Positions 1 to 9,150 of a DNA stretch of 27,345 bases are shown piece after piece. The notes beneath the pieces are model-generated. The model saw nothing but the letters and a program-made list of their open reading frames with translations, had not been told where the DNA came from and ran no database searches. Origin of the DNA: UBA4717 sp002404395 (GTDB lineage: Bacteria > Bacillota > Clostridia > Oscillospirales > CAG-272). Position numbers and translations under genes: made by a program. Position 1 is the stretch's first letter. Each line of letters opens with the position of its first letter. Location of the stretch: positions 1 to 27,345 of the forward strand of contig CALFNW010000022.1 in NCBI GenBank assembly GCA_937902275.1. Direction: 5' to 3'.

Positions 1-69
1 TTAAACTCATTTGTTTTTTCAAAATTTTTGGTCTCACATCATTGACAAACCTACAAACCGATACGAAAC

Positions 70-1455
70 TTACAGTTTTCTGCCCATAAGCACACCCATC
101 GTCGACGCCATCATCAAACCGCGCGTCCAACCCGAGGAATCTCCGAGGCAGTACAAGCCCTCCACGCTGGTTTTAAGATCTTCGTCCATACGCACACGAT
201 TGCTGTAAAACTTCAATTCAGGAGAATACAACAGCGTTTCACCCGACGCAAAGCCGGGCACCACATGATCCACAGCCTGTATGAAATTGATAATATTCAT
301 CATCGCGCGATACGGCATTGCCGCAGTAATATCACCGGCAACCGCATCGGGTATCGTCGGTCTGACATTTGAAAATGCAAGCTCCTTTTGCCACGTGCGC
401 TTACCGTCAAGTATATCCCCGTAACGCTGTACAAGGATATGACCGGTTCCGAGCATATTTGTCAGTTCTCCCACCTTGCGCGCATATTCGATCGGCTGAT
501 TAAACGGCTCTCTGAAATTATGGGACACGAGAATCGCAAGATTGGTATTGGAGCTTTTAAGCTCCTTATACGAGTGACCGTTAACCACTGCAAGTCCGTT
601 GTCATAGTTTTCCTGGCTTACAAATCCGCCGGGATTCTGGCAAAATGTCCTTACCTTGTTTTTGAACGGCTTCGGCCAACCGATCAGCTTTGATTCGTAA
701 AGCACCTCGTTGACCTTTTCCATCACCTCATTGCGCACCTCCACGCGGACGCCGATATCAACGGTTCCGGGCTGATGCTCCACTCCGTTTTCGCTGCACA
801 GCCTTTCAAGCCACTCCGCGCCGCGTCTGCCGGTTGCAACCACCGTAGTTTCCGCCAGGATCTCGCTGTCCACACCGTTTTTGGTTATACTTACACCGTA
901 ACATTTTCCGTCTTTAATAATCAGGTTATTACACTCACAGCCGAATATCAATTCAACGCCGTTAGAAAGCAGATACTGCTCTAACTTATAGTATATCTCC
1001 TGCGCCTTTTCGGTCCCGAGATGACGGATCGGGCAGTCAACCAGCTTCAGCCCTGCCTGAATAGCTCTTTTGCGGATCTCTTTGACTGCTTCCGCGTCGC
1101 TTATACCCTCAACCTTTGAGTCGGCACCGAATTCAAGATAAATTTTGTCGGTATAATCTATAAGTTCAGAAGCAAGCTGTTCGCCGATCAATTGAGGAAA
1201 ATCCCCACCGACCTCCGGGGAAAGCGAGAGCTTACCGTCCGAAAATGCGCCTGCCCCCGAAAATCCCGTGGTAATATGGCAATACGGACGGCAGTTTACG
1301 CACTTCTGCGTTTCTTTTTTGGGACAGTGCCGCTTTTCTATCGGCGCTCCCTTTTCTACAATAACTATTTTTTTATGCGTGCCGCGGCGGATCATTTCGA
1401 TCGCGGTAAATATGCCGGCAGGGCCGGCGCCTACAATCACTACATCGGTATTCAT
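70..1455 (-). CDS. FAD-dependent dehydrogenase, COG2509-type
   Basis: The 461-residue product opens with a dinucleotide-binding motif (VIVGAGPAGIFTAIEM, about residues 6-21) typical of FAD/NAD(P)-binding flavoproteins. A cysteine-rich stretch (CPKKETQKCVNCRPYC, about 44-59) and the GFSGAGAFSDGKL motif follow, both characteristic of the uncharacterised COG2509 dehydrogenases. The C-terminal GDSSGWTRGLMMAS segment is the expected second FAD-contacting motif. Length fits the family and there is no signal peptide or membrane segment, so it should be a cytoplasmic flavoenzyme; substrate unknown. The ATG start is preceded by GAAAGGAAAG at good spacing. It lies 175 bp downstream of the dockerin gene on the same strand, with hairpins between, so it may be separately transcribed. 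Confidence 0.9.
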   Translation of the reverse strand: MNTDVVIVGAGPAGIFTAIEMIRRGTHKKIVIVEKGAPIEKRHCPKKETQKCVNCRPYCHITTGFSGAGAFSDGKLSLSPEVGGDFPQLIGEQLASELIDYTDKIYLEFGADSKVEGISDAEAVKEIRKRAIQAGLKLVDCPIRHLGTEKAQEIYYKLEQYLLSNGVELIFGCECNNLIIKDGKCYGVSITKNGVDSEILAETTVVATGRRGAEWLERLCSENGVEHQPGTVDIGVRVEVRNEVMEKVNEVLYESKLIGWPKPFKNKVRTFCQNPGGFVSQENYDNGLAVVNGHSYKELKSSNTNLAILVSHNFREPFNQPIEYARKVGELTNMLGTGHILVQRYGDILDGKRTWQKELAFSNVRPTIPDAVAGDITAAMPYRAMMNIINFIQAVDHVVPGFASGETLLYSPELKFYSNRVRMDEDLKTSVEGLYCLGDSSGWTRGLMMASTMGVLMGRKL

Positions 1456-1482
1456 CTGTTTACTTTCCTTTCAAACAACATC

Positions 1483-1508
1483 AGAGCTGCCGCAAAAGCG
1501 GCAGCTCT
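1483..1508 (-). terminator. Strong hairpin between dockerin gene and FAD dehydrogenase gene
   Basis: Perfect 11-bp inverted repeat AGAGCTGCCGC / GCGGCAGCTCT with a four-base loop. On the minus strand it is followed only by GATGTTGTTT, a weak U-tract. It could terminate the dockerin transcript or act as a leader hairpin of the dehydrogenase gene, whose ribosome site follows about 15 nt later. Confidence 0.4.
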
Positions 1509-1519
1509 GTCAAGCAAGC

Positions 1520-1550
1520 ATAATACAGACTGTCTGTCGTCCTGACAGTC
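1520..1550 (-). promoter_or_regulatory. Possible promoter with overlapping inverted repeat for the FAD dehydrogenase
   Basis: On the minus strand CTGTCA (1543-1548) and TATTAT (1520-1525) are 17 nt apart. A 7-bp inverted repeat, GACTGTC-N9-GACAGTC (1528-1550), covers the -35 box and the spacer and would be a natural operator position. Both boxes are imperfect, so this is tentative. Confidence 0.35.
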
Positions 1551-1630
1551 GGTCAATATACTGCGCGCAAACAAACCGTAAATATTACGAGAAATCAGCG
1601 ATCTATGCACGCTTCTCTGCTTTTGAAGCC

Positions 1631-2401
1631 TTAAGGCTTAACGTAAGGGAGCTTTTCGTAGCCGACGGCACCGCCGAGATGACGTCTCAGCACAGCGAGG
1701 TCACTCATCTTAATCACGCCGTCACCGTTAAGGTCAGCAGCCGCCGGATTCGGAAGCGTCTCATAGCCGGTAACACCGGTAAGATATCTTCTCAATACAG
1801 CATAGTCATTCATCTTTATGACACCGTCACCGTTTACGTCACCGTATAAAACCGTAGATCCGAGCTTGATCTTACCGTTGACACTGCTATTATTGGTAAG
1901 CTTATTGCTGTCGGTATCAAGCGCTTCAATTCCGGAAACCTCAAGATTGATCTCGGAAGCTTCAATGCTTTCCGGGATCTTGTACGACAGTGTTACGAGT
2001 TTGCCGGTTGCAGTATCGTTTGCAACAACAGGGTCAACTACATATACGACTACAGGCTTTGTGCAATCTACATTATCCACGGAAGGAGTAAAGTTATTAG
2101 CCGAAGTTTCTTTCAGAACGGCGGCATCGGTGCGATCATTACCATTATAGAGCACATCTGCATTATCGAGGGTAACGGTAAACTTAACTGAAACAATACC
2201 GGGGTTCGAGGTGATCTCAACAGGCACGCTCACAATGTAATAGCCGTCAACAGCAGTTTCGGTTTCGGTATCAAGCTCTACAGTTCCGAGCTTGACAGTA
2301 AGCGTATCGTCGGCGTTTGTACCGATCACAGCCACAGACGCGAGCATGATCACGCAAAGCACAAGCGATAAAATTCGAGTCGGATTCATTCTCATTTTCA
2401 T
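1631..2401 (-). CDS. Secreted cohesin-like/dockerin protein
   Basis: Read from the ATG at 2401 (preceded by AAGGAAAGG), the product is 256 residues. Residues 1-30 form a signal peptide (basic start, then LSLVLCVIMLASVAVIG, cleavage near TNA/DD). Residues about 31-180 resemble a cohesin-type beta-sandwich, with VSVPVEITSNPGIVSVKFTV near the start and TGKLVTLSYKIPES late. Residues about 182-256 are a type I dockerin: two calcium-loop repeats, GDVNGDGVIKMNDYAVLRRYL and ADLNGDGVIKMSDLAVLRRHL. There is no catalytic domain, so it probably serves as an adaptor or docked surface component in a cellulosome-like assembly. The frame stays open upstream to 2488 but lacks a better start and would extend past the predicted promoter. 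The dockerin call is very secure; the cohesin call is moderate. Confidence 0.88.
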   Translation of the reverse strand: MKMRMNPTRILSLVLCVIMLASVAVIGTNADDTLTVKLGTVELDTETETAVDGYYIVSVPVEITSNPGIVSVKFTVTLDNADVLYNGNDRTDAAVLKETSANNFTPSVDNVDCTKPVVVYVVDPVVANDTATGKLVTLSYKIPESIEASEINLEVSGIEALDTDSNKLTNNSSVNGKIKLGSTVLYGDVNGDGVIKMNDYAVLRRYLTGVTGYETLPNPAAADLNGDGVIKMSDLAVLRRHLGGAVGYEKLPYVKP

Positions 2402-2476
2402 AATGGTGATTCTGCCTTTCCTTAAAAAAGAAAATTTCATCGACAGAACTGCATCGTCCCGTCTTAATACGTCGTC

Positions 2477-2505
2477 ATTATAGCACAAAAAAATGCGAAA
2501 GTAAA
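2477..2505 (-). promoter_or_regulatory. Promoter of the dockerin gene
   Basis: On the minus strand TTTACT (2500-2505) and TATAAT (2477-2482) are separated by 17 nt. Transcription would begin near 2470, giving a 5' leader of about 70 nt before the ATG at 2401. Confidence 0.7.
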
Positions 2506-2750
2506 TAGCATTATGAGTATTTTTTTGCCAAAACGCTTATTTTTGACTTTTTGACAATTTTATGCCTTTAATTTTATGCAATATGCCCATTATAGCTTAC
2601 CGTACGCCGCCTTTGCTTTTTAAAGCAATTGACTTTTCAGGACTTTTTGACTTTTTTGAATATATCAAAAATCGTCATTCCGACTTAAAGTTATTTTTTG
2701 AAAGTACTTTTTCAGACAACATAAAACCATGTTGAAGTTGCATCGTACCA
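2506..2750. other. AT-rich divergent intergenic spacer
   Basis: This spacer between divergent promoters contains no plausible ORF. It holds several near-identical TTTTTGAC-like words (around 2541-2556 and 2640-2660) and T-runs. A TTGACA at 2551 on the plus strand has only a poor -10 partner. No further function could be assigned. Confidence 0.5.
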
Positions 2751-2780
2751 TTGACCTTGAAACATTTAAAATGCTACAAT
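2751..2780 (+). promoter_or_regulatory. Promoter of the beta-helix/SLH gene
   Basis: TTGACC (2751-2756) and TACAAT (2775-2780) with an 18-nt spacer. The start point near 2787 gives a leader of about 70 nt to the ATG at 2856. Confidence 0.7.
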
Positions 2781-2855
2781 TATATATGCAGTTATTCGCA
2801 GCACGATTTTGCTGCAAAACCAAACTATCGTCGGCAGCGCCGACCCGGAGGTGCT

Positions 2856-5800
2856 ATGAAAAAAACATCACAAAAAATCACATCTGTTCTGTTGTTGATC
2901 CTGACGTTTTCATTGACGTTCGGAACCGCGACGACAGCCGCGGAAGGAGTTATCAATATGGAATCAAAGCCCGAAGTATTTTTTGAAAACGCCGATGACA
3001 CGCTTATATCATCATATCTTTCAAAAGTCGAGGCGCTCAAATCAGAGATCGAAGAAAGCCGCACCGAAGCAGCCTTTACCGGAAAAGCTTACTACATTTC
3101 GGAAAACGGCAGCGATTCAAACGACGGTCTGACGCCTCAGACCGCATGGAAGTCAACGCGGATGATCGCAAACGCCGACTTTTTAAACCCCGGCGACGCA
3201 GTATTGTTTGAACGCGGCGGAGAATACCGCATGACGGAAGCGATATACGCTTCAAGCGGAGTTTTATATTCCGCATACGGAACCGGTGCAAAGCCGAAAT
3301 TGATCGGCTCGCTGAACGCTTCCCTGCCCTCGGATTGGAACAAGACCGAGTGGGAGAATGTGTATGTATACAAGGATACCGTCAGTGCCGCATATAACGA
3401 TATCGGCGTGATCGTTTTTAATCTCGGCGAAGCATGGGGTATAAAAATGCAGTCACGTCTTAATAACGGCACCGTTTCAAACGGCATTGAGACCTTTGCG
3501 TCGGGCGGGCAGGTGATCGAAAACGCCGGCGCATTGAAAAATGACCTTGAATTCTGGCACGATCCGTTTAATAATTATGTATACTTATATTCCAAGGACG
3601 GTAATCCCGCCGAGCGCTTCGATTCGGTCGAACTTTGCCAAAAGTGCTACGGCATAACCTCGCGCGACGAAAAATTGACCGATGTGCAAATCAGCGAGCT
3701 TTCGTTCTTCGGCTTCGGCTCCCACGCGATCGGCTTCGGCGGAGTGGGCGATAACGCACCCGAAAACATCAGCGTCAGTTATTGTATGTTCTCGTTTATC
3801 GGCGGCTCGCTTCCCTTTTCGTATCCCGAGACCGGGCGCTTCGGAAATGCGGTTCAGATATACGGCGCCTGCAAGGGTTTCGAGGTCCATCACAATTATG
3901 CGGATAACGTATACGACTGCTGCTACACCATACAGTATCAATCAAATTCGCACGGAGCTGACGTTTGCTTTGAAAACATCAGCTTCCACGACAACATTGC
4001 TATGTATTCAAACACCGGTGTCGAGATCTGGCTCAATAATCACGCGCAGTTTGAAAATGATGCCGTGTATTCCATGAAAAACGTCCGTACTTACAACAAC
4101 TACACACTGTACGGCGGCTACGGTTGGAGCCATCAGCGCCCGAACAAAGACGGAAACATTTTCTACGGCGGCGCAACGCCTGCCGAAAACGTCGTTTACG
4201 AAAACTGCTCGGTAGACAACAATGTCGGAATGTTTGCAAATCCTTGGCTCAACTATACGCGTTACCCCGGAAAAGATATGTATAATTTCCACGACAATGT
4301 GTATTTTCAGAAAAGCGGACTCTATTACGGCGGAACGGCTTCGGACCCCGCCAAAGGCACCGGAAACATTGTAAAGAACGCATATACCGCCGAAGAAATG
4401 CAAAAGCTGACCGACGCGGGAGTCGAATCCGGCACAAAGTTTTATTCGGCAGACGCAAATTACGCCATACCGCAATATGATCCGGATAATGCAGGTTTTT
4501 CGGACATTGATCCTTCGCATTGGGCATACGGCAGCGTAAAGAGCATGGTCTTACGCAAACTGTTTATGGGCACGAGCGAATCGTCATTTTCGCCCGAAGC
4601 GAAAATGACACGCGCCATGTTTGTGACCGTGCTCGCACGCCTTGCAGACTTCAACGTTTCCGATAATGCCGCGCCGTTTACCGACATAAACGAATCGTCA
4701 TGGTATGCTCCGGGCGTAAAGTTTGCATATAACGCCGGCATTGCCGACGGAGTCAGCTTCAGACCGGATGATCCGATCACGCGCGAAGAACTTGCCGACA
4801 TGCTCTACCGCTTTGCCAAAAAGCAATACAAAACGCGAAGCTATGAAAACGCCGCGCTCACCTTCCCGGACGCTTCAAGCGCCGAAGCGGCATATAAAGC
4901 CGGACTTGCCTTTGCTATCGACAAAGGTGTGATCACCGGATATACCGACGGAAGCGTAAAACCCAAAAACAACGCCACCCGCGCCGAGGTTTCGGTAATG
5001 CTCAAACGGTTTATAAACTTCTATTATAATGCCGAAAAGGATCTGAGCAATCTTGCCACCGCCACCGACGAATTTGTAATTGACGCCGCCACGCTTGCCC
5101 AAAGAACCTCAACCGTCGGCTTTGACAAAAAGCAGTCGGGAACGGGAGAGAGCGCGTTGCTTGAGCTTTTCCCTTCGAATCAGAACAACTTCGGCAACGG
5201 AAAGCTCATTCTTTTCGAGCGTATCTTTAAAAAGAATTTCTTTGACTACGGCTACGTCAAACTGCGCTACCGCACCAATCTTACCTCAAAGCAAATGAAT
5301 ATCGGCGCCGCAAAGGGAGCGATCGAAAACTATATTACGGTTGAGCTGAACGGCGACTCCAAATGGCATACACTGATACTTCCCTGCCATGAGATACTCA
5401 AGCCCGAGAGCGGAGCAGACTACAGCGCAAACGGTACATTCTATATCAACCCCTGGTCTCATACCGGCGGAGGCAAGTACGGGATCGACCTCTTTGAGCT
5501 TGACTATATCGGATTTTTCCCGACCGAAGAAGCCGCCGAAAAGTACCGCAGTAAAAACGAGTCGGAGATCGTCAACATAACCTTCACCGCAAACGGAGAA
5601 ACAGTCGCATACGCACAGCAAAAGAAAGGCGAAGCACTTGTATATCCCGAAAACGCGCCCAAGCTTCTCGGATATATTTTCGGCGGCTGGTCGCTTCCCG
5701 AGGGCAGTATCATAGAAAGCGACACCGCTGTTGAAGCGCTGCTCTCACCCGACGCGAACGCTCCGAAAATTCTGATTGACAGTGAAAACACCACCCTCAA

Positions 5801-6329
5801 AATGACCGGCGGAATACGTGCCAACAAGAAATCTGATAACGATCTCACATATTTCAGAATAACGACCGAATTGGGTGCCGGCTCAATGGAAGCCACTTCA
5901 CTGTCGGTAGACGCGACCTGCGCGGCATTTGTACCGAACAGCACGTTTACGATCCCCGAGGACTGCAAATATCTGAAGATACGACTGCGCACAAATATCA
6001 AAACCTCCGCAGGCATCGACCTTGTTATGCACGCAAGCTCTCAGGGCATCTGGGGACCGAGACCGAAATACACAAATACCGACGGCGCATGGTTCGACAT
6101 CGTGCTCGACCTGACCAAAGATTGGACCGGCGGAGGCGGACTTGTGTCAAACCGCCCGTCAAACGAGTATTACGAAAAGTATATAAAGGGCGGAACGCTT
6201 GACAACATCAGTCTTAAGCCTTTCAACTATGCAGGTCCCGGCGCCGCAATGGGAAAGGACGACTATATCGACGTCGCTTATATCGCCTTCTTTGATTCGT
6301 ACGAAAAAGCCGCAAACTACAACGGCTGA
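2856..6329 (+). CDS. Secreted right-handed beta-helix protein with internal SLH triplet
   Basis: The ATG at 2856 follows GGAGG closely and gives 1157 residues. An upstream in-frame start at 2751 would begin inside the promoter. Residues 1-29 are a signal peptide. Residues about 78-540 look like a pectate-lyase-type right-handed beta-helix: the entry motif YYISENGSDSNDGLTPQTAW is typical and is followed by many NISVSYCMF/FEVHHNY-like rungs. Residues about 546-725 are three SLH repeats (for example FSDIDPSHWAYGSVKSMV, FTDINESSWYAPGVKFAY, ITGYTDGSVKPKNNATRAEV), implying attachment to secondary cell-wall polymer. Two related beta-sandwich modules (about 737-898 and 970-1157) flank an InlB/Listeria-Bacteroides-type repeat (about 905-962, ending near GYIFGGW). 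It is probably a surface polysaccharide-binding or -degrading protein; catalytic residues and substrate cannot be assigned. Confidence 0.88.
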   Translation: MKKTSQKITSVLLLILTFSLTFGTATTAAEGVINMESKPEVFFENADDTLISSYLSKVEALKSEIEESRTEAAFTGKAYYISENGSDSNDGLTPQTAWKSTRMIANADFLNPGDAVLFERGGEYRMTEAIYASSGVLYSAYGTGAKPKLIGSLNASLPSDWNKTEWENVYVYKDTVSAAYNDIGVIVFNLGEAWGIKMQSRLNNGTVSNGIETFASGGQVIENAGALKNDLEFWHDPFNNYVYLYSKDGNPAERFDSVELCQKCYGITSRDEKLTDVQISELSFFGFGSHAIGFGGVGDNAPENISVSYCMFSFIGGSLPFSYPETGRFGNAVQIYGACKGFEVHHNYADNVYDCCYTIQYQSNSHGADVCFENISFHDNIAMYSNTGVEIWLNNHAQFENDAVYSMKNVRTYNNYTLYGGYGWSHQRPNKDGNIFYGGATPAENVVYENCSVDNNVGMFANPWLNYTRYPGKDMYNFHDNVYFQKSGLYYGGTASDPAKGTGNIVKNAYTAEEMQKLTDAGVESGTKFYSADANYAIPQYDPDNAGFSDIDPSHWAYGSVKSMVLRKLFMGTSESSFSPEAKMTRAMFVTVLARLADFNVSDNAAPFTDINESSWYAPGVKFAYNAGIADGVSFRPDDPITREELADMLYRFAKKQYKTRSYENAALTFPDASSAEAAYKAGLAFAIDKGVITGYTDGSVKPKNNATRAEVSVMLKRFINFYYNAEKDLSNLATATDEFVIDAATLAQRTSTVGFDKKQSGTGESALLELFPSNQNNFGNGKLILFERIFKKNFFDYGYVKLRYRTNLTSKQMNIGAAKGAIENYITVELNGDSKWHTLILPCHEILKPESGADYSANGTFYINPWSHTGGGKYGIDLFELDYIGFFPTEEAAEKYRSKNESEIVNITFTANGETVAYAQQKKGEALVYPENAPKLLGYIFGGWSLPEGSIIESDTAVEALLSPDANAPKILIDSENTTLKMTGGIRANKKSDNDLTYFRITTELGAGSMEATSLSVDATCAAFVPNSTFTIPEDCKYLKIRLRTNIKTSAGIDLVMHASSQGIWGPRPKYTNTDGAWFDIVLDLTKDWTGGGGLVSNRPSNEYYEKYIKGGTLDNISLKPFNYAGPGAAMGKDDYIDVAYIAFFDSYEKAANYNG

Positions 6330-6356
6330 CCGCTTCCCGCAAAAACATAATAATCC

Positions 6357-6412
6357 AAAAGGTCCCGCACGGAAACTGCAGTATAATGCAAAGTCTCCGC
6401 ACGGGACCTTTT
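6357..6412. terminator. Bidirectional terminator between convergent genes
   Basis: An 11-bp perfect stem AAAAGGTCCCG / CGGGACCTTTT with a 34-nt loop that can pair further inside. Both strands end in a T-run. It sits in the 109-bp gap between the beta-helix gene (plus) and the ECF operon (minus) and should end both transcripts. Confidence 0.85.
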
Positions 6413-6438
6413 CCGTATTTAATTTTTCAGGCGCCGGG

Positions 6439-9150
6439 TCATATCGACATCCCTGCGCGTTTCTTGATACGTTCGAGCTTGGCAAGCATCGGAAGCGCGA
6501 GCACAAACAGGAAGACCGCACTTGACAGAGCGTGGACCAGATCAAACGGCAGTCCGCTCGCCAAGAAGGCCATAACGCTTTCATAGGATATTTCGGAACC
6601 CGAGACAAACATAGTCGCCGTGTTCATTATCACACCGTATATCACAAGCACAGAAAGCGCGCCGTAGACGCAGATCGAAAGTCTGCCGTGAGCCTTGCCG
6701 TTTCTGCCGAATATTATCCCGGCAAGCGCCCCTATAATGCCGAAACCCGCCATCTGCCACGGTGTGTACGGTCCCTGACCGAACATAAAATTTGACACGA
6801 ACGCCGCCAGCGCGCCGACCAGAAAGCCGCACTGCGGCCCGAGCGATATACCGGAAATGATAACCACCGCCGCCAGCGGCTTTACCTGCGGAAGCATATA
6901 AAAGACCGCTCTCCCAGCAACGCCGAGCGCAGCAAGCGAGCCGGTCAGCGCCAGCTCCTTGGAGCGCGGACGCTTTTTTTCATATACAAGCGCAAACGGC
7001 AGAAAAAGCCCCGCAAGCAAAATAAAGCTTATCAGATAGTAATGACGGTCATCAAAAACAAACACTCCCGCGGCAACCGTCATAATTGAAAAGATAAGCA
7101 TGAGCGCAAACAACATTATGTCGTTAAGCTTATCGAAGTTTCGTTTCGGTGTTTTACGATCGTCGAAAATAACCGGCAGTATTTTTACGCTCTGCGCGGA
7201 GGGGATCAATCGCAATACCGCCGATAAGATCAATGCAAGCCTTAACGGCAAAGCAAAAAGCGGCGATACCTGCGCCGACACTGTCGGTATAAACGATAAC
7301 GCAAGCAAAAATAACATCATCGCGCCGACGCCGACTTCGCGCGGTGTTTTTTTGACCTTTGAAACGGCAGTATCCCCGCTGAACGACGCTTTTAACGCGA
7401 CGTCGGCAGCTTCTATATCCCGGGCGTCGGGCATATCGTCCGTGCCGCCGCTTTTAATTTTAAAACCGCCGTCAGATTCGTCGGTACGGTCGGATATCGC
7501 GGCAATGATATCTTCGGTGCAAACTGCGCCGTCGATTATTCCCTGCGCCATTCGACAGGCAGGCGTAGTGTAAAAACGGTTTGCCGCAAAAAATTCGCGC
7601 GGCGTGCCGACAAAGGTCGCCGACCCGTCAAAAAGCATCGCACAGCGGTCGGCATTAGCGGCGCTGAACTCTGCATCATGAGTCACCGCTATCACGGCGG
7701 TTCCGCATTTTTTCAATTGCCTGATAATATTTGAAAGTCTGAGTGAGTATGCGGCGTCAAGTCCTTTGGTCGGCTCGTCGAGCAACAGAATATCCGGCGT
7801 GCAGATAAGCAACTTTGCAAGCGCCGCCATTTCGCGCTCGCCCCCAGAAAGATCATACGGATGCCGCTTCAACAGCTCTGCGATCCCGCATAATGCCACC
7901 GTCTCGGCAACACGTCCGTCGTTTGGGTCAATTCCGCAAGCTTCGGCTTGAGTGAAAAGTTCCTTTGCCACCGAGTCACGTGAAAACAAAAGCAGCGGAT
8001 CCTGCGGCAGGCAGGCAAGCTTACCGCATACTTCGATTTTCCCCGCAGTCGGCTCAAGACTGCCGGCAAGCAGAGATAGCAGCGTGCTCTTTCCGACACC
8101 GTTTCCTCCGAGCACCGCCAGAAATTCGCCCGCATAAGCTTCAATATCAAGTCCCGCCAGCACTTCGGTACGCTTTGCGTCATATCCGAAGTGCAGAGCG
8201 CGCGTGCGCACGCGCGTCTCAAAAGCCGTTTTTTCACATCCGTGCACAAAAGTGAGCGGCTGCGCCGTCGGCTTCGATGACGGCGCCGCCGTTGAGAGTC
8301 GATCAATCAGAAATTTCCTGCCCTCTCTTATGCTGATCGGCAGCTTGTCCGCGCTAAGAGACTGCCCGACGCTTCCGAGCGCGACACGCGACGCACACGG
8401 AAGCTCTCCGGCGCTCACGCGCGAGCTTCGATATATAAATTCCGACACAGTCCGCACATCACCGTCCGACGCCAGCCTGCCGTTTTCAAGGAACAAGACC
8501 CGATCGCTGATCTCAAACGCCGCGTCAAGCTTGTGCTCGCAAAGTATGACCGTTGTACCGAGTTCGCGGTTGATACGCTTGACCATATCGAAAAAGCGTT
8601 CCGCGGCGATCGGATCAAGACGTGCGGTCGGCTCGTCAAGCAACAAAAGCTCGGGCGACAGCAACATCGTCGAAGCAAGGCACAAAAGCTGCTTTTGACC
8701 GCCCGACAGCGTATCGGTCTTGGCATGGAACAGTTCGCTTTGACCGAAATACGCCGCCGTTTCGGCTACGCGCGAGCGCATAAGTTCGCGCGGCATTCCG
8801 ATACTTTCGGCGCCGAACGCAAGCTCGTGCCAGACTGAGTCCGTAACTATCTGCTCCTCGGCATTCTGCATCACGAATCCAACCGAGCAGGCTTCTTCAC
8901 GCCCGTCAAGCACTTCAAGCGGCACGTCCTTGAAAAAACGTTCGCCGACGAGCCTGCCGCCCGGGGTGAGCGAGGGCTTTAAACATCTGAGCAAGGTCGA
9001 TTTCCCGCTTCCGGTGCCGCCGCACAGCGTGATAAACTCTCCCGGGGCTACCGAAAAAGAGAGCTTCTCAAGCGTCGGACTTTCGGCTCCCGGATAGGTA
9101 AAAGAAAGCTCATGCACCTCAAGCAAATTACTTTTTGATATTCCGCTCAA
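6439..9150 (-). CDS. ECF transporter: two ATPase domains fused to an S component
   Basis: The 903-residue protein joins three parts. ATPase 1 (about 8-235) has Walker A GGTGSGKST, signature LSGGQKQ, Walker B LLLLDEPTARLD and switch His in CEHKLD. ATPase 2 (about 315-545) has GGNGVGKST, LSGGEREM, ILLLDEPTKGLD and VTHD. After a hydrophilic linker, about 610-895 is membrane-embedded and resembles an ECF substrate-binding (S) component, with AGRAVFYMLPQVKPLAAVV and SNFMFGQGPYTPWQMAGFG. All ATPase motifs look intact. In most ECF systems A, A' and S are separate proteins. The TTG start is chosen because AAGGAGG lies 8 nt upstream; it overlaps the end of the EcfT gene by 23 bp, so the two are translationally coupled. 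The upstream cobalamin riboswitch makes B12 or a precursor the likely substrate. Confidence 0.9.
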   Translation of the reverse strand: MSGISKSNLLEVHELSFTYPGAESPTLEKLSFSVAPGEFITLCGGTGSGKSTLLRCLKPSLTPGGRLVGERFFKDVPLEVLDGREEACSVGFVMQNAEEQIVTDSVWHELAFGAESIGMPRELMRSRVAETAAYFGQSELFHAKTDTLSGGQKQLLCLASTMLLSPELLLLDEPTARLDPIAAERFFDMVKRINRELGTTVILCEHKLDAAFEISDRVLFLENGRLASDGDVRTVSEFIYRSSRVSAGELPCASRVALGSVGQSLSADKLPISIREGRKFLIDRLSTAAPSSKPTAQPLTFVHGCEKTAFETRVRTRALHFGYDAKRTEVLAGLDIEAYAGEFLAVLGGNGVGKSTLLSLLAGSLEPTAGKIEVCGKLACLPQDPLLLFSRDSVAKELFTQAEACGIDPNDGRVAETVALCGIAELLKRHPYDLSGGEREMAALAKLLICTPDILLLDEPTKGLDAAYSLRLSNIIRQLKKCGTAVIAVTHDAEFSAANADRCAMLFDGSATFVGTPREFFAANRFYTTPACRMAQGIIDGAVCTEDIIAAISDRTDESDGGFKIKSGGTDDMPDARDIEAADVALKASFSGDTAVSKVKKTPREVGVGAMMLFLLALSFIPTVSAQVSPLFALPLRLALILSAVLRLIPSAQSVKILPVIFDDRKTPKRNFDKLNDIMLFALMLIFSIMTVAAGVFVFDDRHYYLISFILLAGLFLPFALVYEKKRPRSKELALTGSLAALGVAGRAVFYMLPQVKPLAAVVIISGISLGPQCGFLVGALAAFVSNFMFGQGPYTPWQMAGFGIIGALAGIIFGRNGKAHGRLSICVYGALSVLVIYGVIMNTATMFVSGSEISYESVMAFLASGLPFDLVHALSSAVFLFVLALPMLAKLERIKKRAGMSI

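Noticed and set aside
1..69. End of a further gene at the left edge
   Set aside because: Too short to tell coding from non-coding sequence; no motif is visible.
2551..2580. Extra plus-strand promoter with TTGACA at 2551
   Set aside because: The -10 candidates at proper spacing (TTATGC or TATGCA) are poor and no gene needs it.
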